42,454 nucleotides of DNA from Gaiellales bacterium (GTDB taxonomy: Bacteria; Actinomycetota; Thermoleophilia; Gaiellales; JAICJC01). Of the stretch, positions 15,551 through 24,264 are shown one piece after another. How positions within the stretch are numbered: the first letter of the stretch is position 1; every line of letters begins with the position of its first letter. Both the position numbers and the translations under genes were made by a program. The stretch lies in NCBI GenBank assembly GCA_036273515.1, contig DASUHM010000064.1, forward strand, positions 1 to 42,454, read 5' to 3'. The notes beneath the pieces are model-generated. The model did no database searches, was not told where the DNA came from, and saw only the letters and a list, made by a program, of their open reading frames with translations.

Positions 15551-16774
15551 ATGCGCATGCCCGATTCCCTCGCGCCGCTGCGGTCGGTGACGTACCGGCG
15601 CTTCTTCGTGAGCCAGCTGACGTCGGCGTTCGGCGACGGAATGGTGGCCGTCGCGCTGGCCTTCGCGGTGCTCGACGTGACCGGGTCGTCGGCGGCGCTC
15701 GGGTGGGTGCTGGGCACCCGCACGGCGTTCACGATCGCCGCGCTCCTGCTCGGCGGCGCGGTGGCGGACCGCTTCTCCCAACGGCCCGTGATGCTGGCCG
15801 CGGACGTCGTGCGGTTCGTCAGCCAGGCGGTGCTCGCCGCCCTGCTCTTCACCGGCAACGCGCAGCTGTGGCAGATCCTCGCCCTCTACGCGATCCACGG
15901 CATGTGCAGCGGGTTCTTCTACCCGGCCGTCTCCGCGCTGGCGCCGCAGCTGGTGCCGGAGTCGCAGCTCCAGCAGGCAAATGCGCTGCGCTGGGCGGCG
16001 GACGCGGCGGGCGGCGTCTTCGGGCCGGCGGTCGCGGGCATCGTGCTGGCTGCGGCATCCCCGGCGTGGGCGATCGCGGTGGACAGCGTCACCTTCGCCT
16101 GCAGCGCGGCCGCGCTCGCGCTGCTGGTGCTGCCCCGAACGGAACGCGCCCGCGAGGCGCCGCTGCTGCGCCAGCTGATCGAGGGCTGGAACGAGTTCAG
16201 ATCCCGCTCGTGGCTCTGGATCTCGACCATCCAGGCGGCGGCGACGAACGCGCTCTTGGGCGCGCCGTTCTTCGTCGCGGGGCCGATCATCGCCCGCGAG
16301 CACCTCGGCGGGGCGGCCGCATGGGGGCTGATCGTCGCGGCCGGCGGGGTCGGCAACCTCGCCGGCGGCGTCGCAGCGCTCCACCACCGCCCGCGCCGGC
16401 CGATGTTCGTCGCCACGCTGCTGTTCGCGACCTTCGCCGTCCCCGGCGCATTGCTCGCACTCGCCGTGCCGGCCTGGCTCGTCGCGGTTGCGTACCTGGC
16501 GGCGTCCGCGGGCGGGATCGCCGGGAACGTCTTCTGGGAGACGACGCTTCAGGCGCAGGTGCCGAACGACGTCCTGTCCCGCGTCACCGCCTACGACTGG
16601 TTCTCGTCGCTGGTGGCCGACCCGGCCGGCTACGCCGTCACCGGGATCCTCGTCGCGGATGTCGGGGCGACGCGGGGCCTCGCGACCATGATCGCCGCGG
16701 GCACCGTCATCAGCCTCGTCATCCCGTTCCTCGGGCCGGTGCGGCGGCTGGAGGCGGCGCAGCCGCGCTCATAG
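15551..16774 (+). CDS. MFS transporter
   Basis: A 407-residue protein with about 12 TM helices. The frame extends upstream into the tRNA, so the start is taken at ATG 15551 (15557 also possible). Typical MFS signs: FFVSQLTSAFGDGMVAVALAF, the loop 2-3 motif GGAVADRFSQRPVML (GxxxDRxxRR-like), and the helix 4 region (FYPAVSALAPQLVPESQLQQANAL). It resembles the MFS_3/enterobactin-exporter-like group, often drug or siderophore exporters. The substrate is unknown. It overlaps the converging decayed gene by 6 bp. Confidence 0.88.
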   Translation: MRMPDSLAPLRSVTYRRFFVSQLTSAFGDGMVAVALAFAVLDVTGSSAALGWVLGTRTAFTIAALLLGGAVADRFSQRPVMLAADVVRFVSQAVLAALLFTGNAQLWQILALYAIHGMCSGFFYPAVSALAPQLVPESQLQQANALRWAADAAGGVFGPAVAGIVLAAASPAWAIAVDSVTFACSAAALALLVLPRTERAREAPLLRQLIEGWNEFRSRSWLWISTIQAAATNALLGAPFFVAGPIIAREHLGGAAAWGLIVAAGGVGNLAGGVAALHHRPRRPMFVATLLFATFAVPGALLALAVPAWLVAVAYLAASAGGIAGNVFWETTLQAQVPNDVLSRVTAYDWFSSLVADPAGYAVTGILVADVGATRGLATMIAAGTVISLVIPFLGPVRRLEAAQPRS

Positions 16775-17303
16775 GCCGGCCTCGACGTCCCGGAAGGCCA
16801 TGGTGGCCCAGATCGCCCAGCTGTAGGTGCCGCACGATGCGAGCTCGCGATGGAACGCCTGCCAGGCATCGCGGGCTCCGGCGCCGACCAGGAAAGTGGA
16901 ACTCGGCGCCCTCACCCACCCGCGGGTTGGTGACGACCGTCCACGGGAAGCGCATCGGGTCGCTGATCGGCGCGACGGTCGCCGCATCGTCCCGGAAGGT
17001 CGGCCGCGACGGCGCGCGCAGACGCGAGTGCGAATCGACCGCCGGCTCGTCCATCGGAAGCACGGGCTGGTTGGGCGCCGGCGGGTCGTCTGACTCCTCC
17101 CAGAACGTTGAGATCCCGACCCAACGCACCCGCAGGTAGCGACCACCCGCCCGAAGCTCGGTGCAACGTCGCTGCCACGCCGGTCGATCGCCGTCGACGA
17201 CGTGCAGGTCGGCTCCATCCGGGGTGAGGCCGATGATGGCCCACGGCAGGCATGCCGGGCCCGAGATCGGCACGGTCAGGTGACGGGGTCCGCTGACGCT
17301 CAT
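16769..17303 (-). pseudogene. Hypothetical gene split by a one-base frameshift
   Basis: From ATG 17303 a credible protein (MSVSGPRHLTVPISGPACLP, then FPWTVVTNPRVGEGAEFHF) runs to about 16895. A second frame then continues smoothly (FLVGAGARDAWQAFHREL, ending AFRDVEAGL at 16769). Removing one T from the TTT at 16893-16895 (minus strand) joins them. About 178 residues in total; the family is not recognised. It may be a true pseudogene or a sequencing/assembly error. Confidence 0.55.
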
Positions 17304-17369
17304 CACCACAACGTCGGCGAGCCCGGACCGTGCGTCGACTCAGTCTCACCGCACCGGCATGCCGTGACT

Positions 17370-17679
17370 ATGGTTGCGCGGTTCACGGTCTCGACTCCGC
17401 AGGCCGGAGACACGGTCTGCTTCGGCGAGACCACCGACCTTGCCAGGCGGATGTACGGCTACCGCAACCCGGGATCGTCGCAGCGTGGCGGTTGCCGAGA
17501 CGGCGGAGATGTTCGTCGCCGGGCAGCCGCGGACGGCCACGCTCGAGAGCGTGTTCGTGCGGCGTCTGCTCGAGAACGCGAGCGTTCATCAGGCACGGCA
17601 TGCGGGCTCTCAGACACTGAACGCCGCCGCACGGGCGTCGGGTCGTGTGCGACGAGCTCCGGAGCCGCCCGACAGCTAG
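17370..17679 (+). pseudogene. Decayed GIY-YIG endonuclease-like domain
   Basis: From ATG 17370, VCFGETTDLARRMYGYRNPG recalls the GIY-YIG core (VYVGET-x-LxxR). Around 17480-17490 the reading shifts by one base, after which AEMFVAGQPRTATLES and VFVRRLLENASVHQARHAG continue to TAG 17677-17679. The first Tyr of the YVG motif is Phe here. With the frameshift and the shortened N-terminus it is unlikely to be active. Confidence 0.55.
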
Positions 17680-17737
17680 CTCGCACCGGGTGGCCGCTTC
17701 TCAATGCGGCTCTCCGGCAACCGATTACCTGTCGGCA

Positions 17738-20092
17738 ATGGCCGACGAGCACCACGAATCCCATCTGACCGATCTGGCGGTCGCGCTGCACGCGCGGCGG
17801 AGCCCTGACGCGGTCATCGCCGCCTTCGCGGAGGCCGTCCCGGAGGCGGCCGCGATCGCGGGCATCGAGCTCGTCGACGGGGTGCTCACATTCGCGCCCG
17901 ACTCGCTCGCGCCGGACGAGGTGGAGCTGTGGACGCGGCGGGCGGAGATCCTGCGGTCGGCTGTCGAGAACGCTGACGCGCACGAGGCCCTGACGCGGGC
18001 CGAGGCGATGCTGCGATCCCTGATCGAGCAGCTCCCCGCCGTCTCGTACGCCGCCACGCCCATCAAGGGCGATCCGATCTACATCAGCCCGCAGCTCGAG
18101 CAGCTCTTCGGCTCGACGGTCAGCGACTGGATGCAGGGCCTGGACGGCTGGGCCGGCCAGATCCACCCCGACGACCGCGATGAGGTCTTACGAACGTACA
18201 CCGCCGCCGTCGCGGCCGCCGCCCCGTACGAGGGCGAATATCGCCTGATCGACACGGCCGGCCAGGTGCGCTGGGTGTGGGACACCGCGGTGACCGTCTT
18301 CGACGCCGACGGTACCCCGCAGGCCGTCCATGGCGTCATCTTCGAGGTGACGAAGCGCAAGCTGGCCGAGCAGGCGCTCACGAGCTCGCAGGCGCTGCTG
18401 CGCGAGGCCGAGGGCCGCTATCGCAACCTGGTCGAGCGACTCCCGCTCGCGATCTACATCGACGCCCTCGACGCCAACGCGACGTCGATCTACAACAGCC
18501 CCAAGAACGCCGAGATCACCGGATACACCCACGAGCAGTGGGTCGCCGATCCCGACCTCTTTGCGCGCATCGTCCACCCGGACGACCGCGAGCGGGTCAT
18601 GTCCGACCTCGCCGCCGCGCACGAGGAGCAGGCCGAGTTCTGCTGCGAGTACCGCATCGTCCGCCCCGACGGCAGCCTGCGCTGGCTGCGCGACGAGTCG
18701 GTGATCGTCGCGGACGACGGGGGCGTGCCCCTCTACCGCCAGGGCTACCTGCTCGACATCACCGACCGGCGTGAGGCCGAGGAGCGGTTCGCCCACCTCG
18801 CCTACCACGACGCGCTCACCGGACTGCCGAACCGCACCCTCTTCCGGGAGCGGCTGGAGCTCGAGCTCGAGCGGGCTTCGCGCGACCGGGCCGGGCTCGT
18901 CGTCCTCTACGTCGACCTCGACGACTTCAAGCTGGTCAACGACAACCTCGGGCACGGCGCCGGCGACGAGCTGCTCTGCGCCGTGGCCGAGCGGCTGCAG
19001 CGGGCCATCCGGCCCGGCGACCTGGTCGCCCGCCAGGGCGGCGACGAGTTCCTCGTCCTGCTCGCCGACGTCGACCCGGACGCGAACGCCAGCCTGTCCG
19101 AGACCGGCGAGCGGATCGGGCAGCAGCTGCTCGCAGCGCTCGCCACGCCCTTCGCTGTCGCGGGCACCGAGGTGTACTGCTCCGCCAGCGTGGGCGTCAG
19201 CCTCTACCCGACCGACGCGAAGAGCGCCGAGACCCTCCTGAAGCACGCCGACGTGGCCATGTACCGGGCCAAGGACTCCGGCCGCCACGCCTGCCACGTC
19301 TACTCGACCGGCGCCGGGGCCGGCGCGGGCACGATCGCGACCGCCGCCCGGCTCGCGCGCGCCATCGAGGGCGGCGACCTGATCCTGCACTACCAGCCGA
19401 TCGTCGACCTCGCGACCGGTGCCACCGTCGGCTGCGAGGCGCTCGTGCGCTGGCAGGACGGTGCCGAGCTCGTCCCGCCGGGCAAGTTCATCCCGCTCGC
19501 GGAGCGCACCGGCCTGATCTCGCCCCTTTCGGACTGGGTCATCGCCGAGGCCTGCCGCCAGAGCCGGGCCTGGCAGGGACGCGGCCTCGAGCTGCCCATC
19601 TCGGTGAACTTCCCCGGCGCGCTGTGGGATCTGGCGGCCGTGCGCCGGTTCCTCGTCGCGCTGGCCGGGTGCGAGCTCCCCGCGGGCCGGATCACGGTCG
19701 AGCTGACCGAGTCGACCGCCATGGCCAACCCCGCCGAGACCCGCCGGATCATGGCCGAGCTACGACGACACGCCGTGCCGATCGCAATCGACGACTTCGG
19801 CACCGGCCACTCGTCGCTCGGCCGCCTCCAGGAGATGTCGGTCTCGACCCTCAAGATCGACCGCTCCTTCATCGCGAACCTCGGCCGGGAGCAGGGCCGG
19901 GTGCTGGTGACGACGATGGTCGGCCTGGCCCAGGGACTCGGCCTGCAGGCGCTCGCCGAGGGGATCGAGACCGAGGCCCAGCTCGAGTTCCTGCGCGCGG
20001 CGGGCTGCCCGCTGGGGCAGGGCTACCTGTGGAGCGGGGCCCTCCCCGCTGCCGCGCTCGAGGCCCGCTGCCTCGGCCGCCGCGCGGCCTGA
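17738..20092 (+). CDS. PAS-PAS-GGDEF-EAL cyclic-di-GMP enzyme
   Basis: A 784-residue cytoplasmic protein starting MADEHHESH (the frame is open further upstream but overlaps the decayed gene). After a helical N-terminus come two PAS domains (LIEQLPAVSYAATPI at about 93; NLVERLPLAIYIDAL at about 230), each ending in the PAC pattern. The GGDEF domain has an intact RQGGDEFLVLL and an RPGD I-site five residues before it. The EAL domain has CEALVRW, ELTES, DDFGTGHSS, KIDRSFI and EGIETEAQ, so both synthesis and hydrolysis of c-di-GMP look possible. No TM helices are visible. Signal input is probably by the PAS domains. Confidence 0.93.
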   Translation: MADEHHESHLTDLAVALHARRSPDAVIAAFAEAVPEAAAIAGIELVDGVLTFAPDSLAPDEVELWTRRAEILRSAVENADAHEALTRAEAMLRSLIEQLPAVSYAATPIKGDPIYISPQLEQLFGSTVSDWMQGLDGWAGQIHPDDRDEVLRTYTAAVAAAAPYEGEYRLIDTAGQVRWVWDTAVTVFDADGTPQAVHGVIFEVTKRKLAEQALTSSQALLREAEGRYRNLVERLPLAIYIDALDANATSIYNSPKNAEITGYTHEQWVADPDLFARIVHPDDRERVMSDLAAAHEEQAEFCCEYRIVRPDGSLRWLRDESVIVADDGGVPLYRQGYLLDITDRREAEERFAHLAYHDALTGLPNRTLFRERLELELERASRDRAGLVVLYVDLDDFKLVNDNLGHGAGDELLCAVAERLQRAIRPGDLVARQGGDEFLVLLADVDPDANASLSETGERIGQQLLAALATPFAVAGTEVYCSASVGVSLYPTDAKSAETLLKHADVAMYRAKDSGRHACHVYSTGAGAGAGTIATAARLARAIEGGDLILHYQPIVDLATGATVGCEALVRWQDGAELVPPGKFIPLAERTGLISPLSDWVIAEACRQSRAWQGRGLELPISVNFPGALWDLAAVRRFLVALAGCELPAGRITVELTESTAMANPAETRRIMAELRRHAVPIAIDDFGTGHSSLGRLQEMSVSTLKIDRSFIANLGREQGRVLVTTMVGLAQGLGLQALAEGIETEAQLEFLRAAGCPLGQGYLWSGALPAAALEARCLGRRAA

Positions 20093-20167
20093 GCAGGCCT
20101 AAACATCCCTTGTGCCGAGCATCACAGAGAGGAGATCTGACCGCACCCGGGTCTCGTATCTCCTCAT

Positions 20168-20302
20168 ATGCGAGACCACACGACACAAGACCACGGCCGG
20201 CGAGGCCTGTGGATCGCTGCAGGCCTGATCGCCCTGGTCGTGATCATCGCGCTGATCGCCCTCTCGGGCGGCGGCGGCGGTGGCGGCGGGGGCGGCTACT
20301 AA
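20168..20302 (+). CDS. Membrane microprotein with a polyglycine tail
   Basis: Forty-four residues: a polar start (MRDHTTQDHGRRG), one TM helix (LWIAAGLIALVVIIALIAL), then SGGGGGGGGGGY. No good ribosome-binding site lies close to the ATG; instead GAGGAGAT (20129-20136) can pair with ATCTCCTC (20158-20165) immediately upstream. Gly-rich tails on single-TM microproteins recur in actinobacteria, but no family name is known to me. Confidence 0.5.
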   Translation: MRDHTTQDHGRRGLWIAAGLIALVVIIALIALSGGGGGGGGGGY

Positions 20303-20315
20303 CGGTCCCCGCCCC

Positions 20316-20344
20316 GGGCGGCGCCGCGGACCGCGGCGCCGCCC
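20316..20344 (+). terminator. Very strong GC hairpin after the microprotein gene
   Basis: GGGCGGCGCCGCGG (20316-20329) and CCGCGGCGCCGCCC (20331-20344) are perfect inverted copies around a single A. There is no T run. It starts 14 bp after the stop codon and probably ends or stabilises the upstream transcript. Confidence 0.45.
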
Positions 20345-20390
20345 TACCCATCCCGGAGCCGGAGCGAGGCCGAGCCACTAGTCTCGGCCG

Positions 20391-21179
20391 GTGCGCCACG
20401 GCCTCTCGCTCGCGCCCTTCGGGGAGCTCGCCGACCCGCGCGTCGTCGCCGACCTGGCGGCCGACGCCGAGCGAGCCAGGTTCGACGGGTTCTTCGTCTG
20501 GGATCACATGTACCGCGCGGAGCCGTTCCGGCCGGTGGCGGATCCCTGGATCGTGCTCGCGGCCGTGGCGACTGCGACCGAGAGGATGCGTCTCGGGCCG
20601 CTCGTCACGCCCGTCGCCCGGCGACGGCCGCAGAAGCTCGCGCGGGAGACGACCAGCCTCGACCAGCTGAGCGGCGGCCGGCTCGTGCTCGGCGTGGGCC
20701 TCGGCGTGAACACCGGCGGCGAGCTCACCCGCTTCGCCGAGGAGGACGAACCGCGCGCCCGCGGCGACCGGCTCGACGAGGGTCTCGAGCTCCTGTGCCG
20801 GCTGTGGAGCGGGGACCCCGTCGCGCACCACGGCGCCCACTTCACCGCCGCCGATGTGCGCTTCGAGCCGCGGCCGCTGCAGCGGCCGCGCATCCCGATC
20901 TGGGTCGCCGCGCCCACCGGCCGGCCCCGCCCCGTCCGCCGCGCCGCCCGCTACGACGGCATCTGCACCGACGCGACGCCGGAGGAGGCGCCCGCGCTGC
21001 TCGACCGCATCCGCCGCGAACGCGGCAGCCTCGACGGATTCGATGTCGTCGTCTCGGGCCGTCCCGGCCGCAAGCCCGGCGGCTGGGAGGCGGCCGGCGC
21101 CACCTGGTGGATCACCGCGTTCCCCGACCCGGTCGATCCCGAGGTCGTCGCCGGCGTCATCGCCGACGGCCCCGCCTGA
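20391..21179 (+). CDS. LLM-class (luciferase-like) flavin-dependent oxidoreductase
   Basis: A 262-residue TIM-barrel-type protein. HGLSLAPFGELADPR, GFFVWDHM, and MRLGPLVTPVARRRPQKLARE with LDQLSGGRLVLGVGLG are characteristic of the bacterial luciferase/F420-dependent family. It lacks some C-terminal length compared with typical 280-330-residue members. TAGTCT is 6 nt before GTG 20391, indicating a leaderless transcript. The cofactor (FMN or F420) and substrate cannot be told. Confidence 0.85.
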   Translation: MRHGLSLAPFGELADPRVVADLAADAERARFDGFFVWDHMYRAEPFRPVADPWIVLAAVATATERMRLGPLVTPVARRRPQKLARETTSLDQLSGGRLVLGVGLGVNTGGELTRFAEEDEPRARGDRLDEGLELLCRLWSGDPVAHHGAHFTAADVRFEPRPLQRPRIPIWVAAPTGRPRPVRRAARYDGICTDATPEEAPALLDRIRRERGSLDGFDVVVSGRPGRKPGGWEAAGATWWITAFPDPVDPEVVAGVIADGPA

Positions 21180-21197
21180 GCCGGCGCGGGCTGCGGC

Positions 21198-21536
21198 TCA
21201 GCTCGCCTTCTTGACCCCGTGCACCGGCCGGCCCAAGGCGCGCCACTGGAACAGGGTCATGGTGGGCAGCGTGTCGTCGTAGCGGACGATGCGGGGGTTG
21301 CGGCCGACCTGCGCCGCCCGGGCGGCGTGGTCGATCAGGTCGTCGCGATCGGGCGCGACGATGACGTGATGGCAGGCGGTGACGTACGAGAACTCCTCGC
21401 TGCACGCCGGGCACGGCCACGGGTCGGTGTGGATCGCGTACCAGTCACCCTCGTCGGTGCCGGCGTCCTCGCCGGCGAGGATCTCCTCGAGCTCCTCGAC
21501 CTCGTAGACGGTGGGTGCGGTCGGCAGGTTGGCCAT
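21198..21536 (-). CDS. Hypothetical protein with a CPAC cysteine pair
   Basis: A 112-residue acidic protein: helical start (VYEVEELEEILAGED), then DPWPCPACSEEFSYVTACHH, which offers three Cys and two His for a zinc site, and a Leu/Asp-rich C-terminal half. TACCCT lies 6 nt before the ATG (leaderless). It is convergent with the LLM gene (18 bp) and lies 31 bp downstream of argS. No known family is recognised. Confidence 0.65.
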   Translation of the reverse strand: MANLPTAPTVYEVEELEEILAGEDAGTDEGDWYAIHTDPWPCPACSEEFSYVTACHHVIVAPDRDDLIDHAARAAQVGRNPRIVRYDDTLPTMTLFQWRALGRPVHGVKKAS

Positions 21537-21567
21537 TCGGTCAGGGTAGCGCAGCGCTCGAAAGGCG

Positions 21568-23148
21568 CTACATGGACTCGGGCGCGGCCACGCCGACGAG
21601 GTCGAGCGCGGTCGCCATCACCTGCGCCGTCGCCCGGCAGAGCGCCAGCCGGCTGCGCTCGACGGGCGGCTCCACGCCGATCACCTGGCACTGCTTGTAG
21701 AACTGGTGGAAGGCCTTGGCGGTGTCCTGCGCGTAGCCCGCGATCCGGTGCGGCCCGCGGCGCTCCGCGGCCTCGGCGACGAGCCCCGGGAACTCGGCCA
21801 GCGCCTTCACGAGCTCGGCCTCGGCGGGCTCGGGCTGCCACGACGGGTCGGGAAGGGCCTCGTCGCCGCCGTCGGCGCGGCGCAGGATCGCGGCGATGCG
21901 AGCATGGGCGTACTGGCAGTAGTAGACCGGATTCTCGGCGTTCTGGGCGGTGAGCAGATCGAGGTCGAGGTCGATCGGCTGGTCGTGCCCGCGCTGCACG
22001 AGCGCGTAGCGGGCCGCGTCGACGCCGATCGCGTCCAGCAGGTCGTCGAGCGTCACGATCCGCCCCGCCCGCTTTGACATCTTGCCCTCGCTCAGGCGCA
22101 CGAGCTGGTAGATCTGGACGTCGACCCGGGCCGGGTCGTAGCCGAGCGTCTGCCCGGCGGCCTTGAGCCGGCCGATGTAGCCGTGGTGGTCGGCGCCGAG
22201 CACGTAGACGGCGGTGTCGAATCCGCGCTCGAGCTTGTCCGCGACGTAGGCCAGGTCGCCGGCGACGTACGTGAAGGTGCCGTCCGAGCGGACGAGGACG
22301 CGATCCTTGTCGTCGCCGAGGGCGGACGAGCGCAGCCACACCGCGCCGTCGGCGTCGTAGACATGGCCCTCGGCGCGGGCGCGGTCGATCGCCCGCTGCA
22401 CCGCCCCGCTCTCGTACAGCGACCGCTCCAGGAACCAGGTGTCGAAGGAGCACCGGAACCGGCCGAGCGTCGCCCGGATGCGGCCGATCATCGCGTCGGT
22501 GCCGGCCCGCGCCCAGGCGGCGACGTCGGCGTCCGGCCCGAGCGCGAGCTCGGCGGCCACCTCGGTCACGTACGCGCCCTGGTAGCCGTCCGCCGGCGGC
22601 TCCTCCCCGGCGGCGCGCGCCTTCAGGGACTCGCCGAACAGGTCGATCTGGCGGCCGGCGTCGTTGAAGTAGTACTCGCGGCCGACGTCGTGTCCCGCGA
22701 ACGCGAAGAGCCGCGCCAGGCTGTCGCCGTACGCGGCGTTCCGGGCCGTCGCGACCGTGACCGGGCCGGTGGGGTTGCCGGACACGTACTCGACCTGGAT
22801 GCGCTGCGGCGCCGCGATCGCGCCCGCGCCGTAGCGCTCCCCCTGCTCGAGGACGCGGCCGACCGTGTGCCGGTACCAGGACGGCGACACGCGCAGGTTG
22901 AGGAAGCCGGGGCCGGCGATCTCGACCGAGTCGATGTACTCCGACTCGAGCCCGGCGGCGATCCGGCCGGCGATGTCGCGGGGCGCGGAGCGAAGCGGCT
23001 TCGCCAGCTGGAGCGCGATCGCGGTGGCGTAGTCGCCGTGGCCCGGGTCGGCCGGCCGCTCGAGCCCGACCGGCACGCCGTCGCCGCCGACCGCGGTCAC
23101 GGCCTTCTCGACGGCCGCGGAGAGCTCGGAGACGGGGCTGGCGCTCAT
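21568..23148 (-). CDS. argS: Arginyl-tRNA synthetase with an altered HIGH motif
   Basis: A 526-residue class I synthetase. Start ATG 23148 is 6 nt after TACGAT. The N-terminal tRNA-recognition domain (DYATAIALQLAKPLR) and the YVSGNPTGP lead-in are typical. The next residues read VTVATARNAAYGDSLARL (130-147), where the family normally has HVGH at 131-134, so both catalytic histidines are replaced by Thr. The second signature is normal (EGKMSKRAGR), as are REYYFNDAG, YVLGADHHGYI and the C-terminal DALR domain with NPVYYCQYAHARI. Length and codon use are normal. It is probably the cell's ArgRS unless a second copy exists. Confidence 0.92.
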   Translation of the reverse strand: MSASPVSELSAAVEKAVTAVGGDGVPVGLERPADPGHGDYATAIALQLAKPLRSAPRDIAGRIAAGLESEYIDSVEIAGPGFLNLRVSPSWYRHTVGRVLEQGERYGAGAIAAPQRIQVEYVSGNPTGPVTVATARNAAYGDSLARLFAFAGHDVGREYYFNDAGRQIDLFGESLKARAAGEEPPADGYQGAYVTEVAAELALGPDADVAAWARAGTDAMIGRIRATLGRFRCSFDTWFLERSLYESGAVQRAIDRARAEGHVYDADGAVWLRSSALGDDKDRVLVRSDGTFTYVAGDLAYVADKLERGFDTAVYVLGADHHGYIGRLKAAGQTLGYDPARVDVQIYQLVRLSEGKMSKRAGRIVTLDDLLDAIGVDAARYALVQRGHDQPIDLDLDLLTAQNAENPVYYCQYAHARIAAILRRADGGDEALPDPSWQPEPAEAELVKALAEFPGLVAEAAERRGPHRIAGYAQDTAKAFHQFYKQCQVIGVEPPVERSRLALCRATAQVMATALDLVGVAAPESM

Positions 23149-23154
23149 GCACGG

Positions 23155-23193
23155 ATCGTAAACCCTGCGACCCGGCGCCTCTGCGGGTAGGGT
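23155..23193. promoter_or_regulatory. Back-to-back leaderless promoters of argS and the DUF3467 gene
   Basis: In the 51-bp divergent gap, TACGAT (minus strand, 23160-23155) is 6 nt before argS ATG 23148, and TAGGGT (plus strand, 23188-23193) is 6 nt before ATG 23200. No ribosome-binding sites are present for either gene. No clear -35 boxes are seen. Confidence 0.6.
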
Positions 23194-23199
23194 GCCCCC

Positions 23200-23508
23200 A
23201 TGGACGAGGACGAAGACGGCCCTCCCGAGCGCCACCTGAACATCCACTTCTCGCCGGAGATCATGGCGGGCGTCTACGCCAACTTCGCCAACGTCAGCCA
23301 CTCCGATTACGAGTTCACCGTCACCTTCGCACGCGTCGACCACGAGGTCGAAGACGAGGAGGTGCCCGGCGTCGTCGTCTCCCGGGTGAACCTCTCGCCG
23401 CGCTTCATGAAGGAGCTCATCGACGCGATGAGCGACAACTACTCGAAGTGGCAGACCAAGGAGGGCATCAAGAACCTCCCGGAGTTCGACGGCCCGGAAG
23501 AGACCTAG
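23200..23508 (+). CDS. DUF3467 family protein
   Basis: A 102-residue acidic protein with the family's core: YANFANVSHSDYEFTVTFARVDHE, then VVSRVNLSPRFMKELIDAMSDNYSKW. DUF3467 proteins are small cytoplasmic beta-rich proteins of unknown function. The start is supported by a TAGGGT box 6 nt upstream. Confidence 0.85.
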   Translation: MDEDEDGPPERHLNIHFSPEIMAGVYANFANVSHSDYEFTVTFARVDHEVEDEEVPGVVVSRVNLSPRFMKELIDAMSDNYSKWQTKEGIKNLPEFDGPEET

Positions 23509-23535
23509 CACCGCCGCGATCGGTAGATTGCGCCG

Positions 23536-24264
23536 GTGAAGGTCGCGGTCATCTCGGACGTCCACGCGAACCTGGCGGCGCTCGAGGCCGTTCTCGCCGC
23601 GATCGATTCCGCCGGCACGGACGAGCTGTGGTGCCTCGGCGACCTGACCGGCTACGGCGCCGACCCGGCCCGCTGCACCCAGACCGTGCTCGAGCGGGCC
23701 GACGTCTGCCTGGCCGGCAATCACGACATGGTCATCACGGGCGAGATCGGCCTCGAGGCGTTCTCGTCGGACGCCCGCACCGCAGCCGAGTGGACGATGG
23801 GAGTGCTGGCGGCCGACGATCTCGAGCGGCTCCGCAGCCTCGAGCCGAAGGGCGAACGCGAGAGCGTCGAGCTCTACCACGGCAGCATCCGCGACCCGGT
23901 CTGGGAGTACGTGATCGACGACCGCACCGCCGCCGTCTGCCTCGAGCTCCAGGGCACGCGGCTCTCGCTGGTCGGCCACAGCCACGTCCCGCTCGCCTAC
24001 GGGTACGCCGGGGACAAGTTCCTGGGCGGCCTGGCCGGCGCCGGGACGCGCCTCGAGACGCGACCGGGGCCGTTCCTGCTCAATCCCGGATCGGTGGGCC
24101 AGCCCCGCGACGGCGACCCTCGGGCCGCCTACATGACGCTCGACCTCGAGCACGGGGCGGCGGAGTGGCACCGGGTCGACTACGACGTGCGCGCCGCCCA
24201 GACCGCGATCCGCGAGGCGGGCCTGCCGCTGCGGCTGGGCGCGAGGCTGGCGGAGGGTCGCTAG
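23536..24264 (+). CDS. Calcineurin-like metallophosphoesterase (YfcE/MJ0936-like)
   Basis: A 242-residue enzyme with all metal-binding blocks: ISDVHANLAAL, CLGDLTGYG, AGNHDMV, an unconserved YHGS segment, and GHSHVPLA near the C-terminus with LLNPGSVGQPRD. Such proteins hydrolyse phosphodiesters; the substrate here is unknown. TAGATT lies 6 nt before GTG 23536 (leaderless). Its stop shares the palindrome CTAG (24261-24264) with the stop of the converging sigma-factor gene. Confidence 0.88.
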   Translation: MKVAVISDVHANLAALEAVLAAIDSAGTDELWCLGDLTGYGADPARCTQTVLERADVCLAGNHDMVITGEIGLEAFSSDARTAAEWTMGVLAADDLERLRSLEPKGERESVELYHGSIRDPVWEYVIDDRTAAVCLELQGTRLSLVGHSHVPLAYGYAGDKFLGGLAGAGTRLETRPGPFLLNPGSVGQPRDGDPRAAYMTLDLEHGAAEWHRVDYDVRAAQTAIREAGLPLRLGARLAEGR

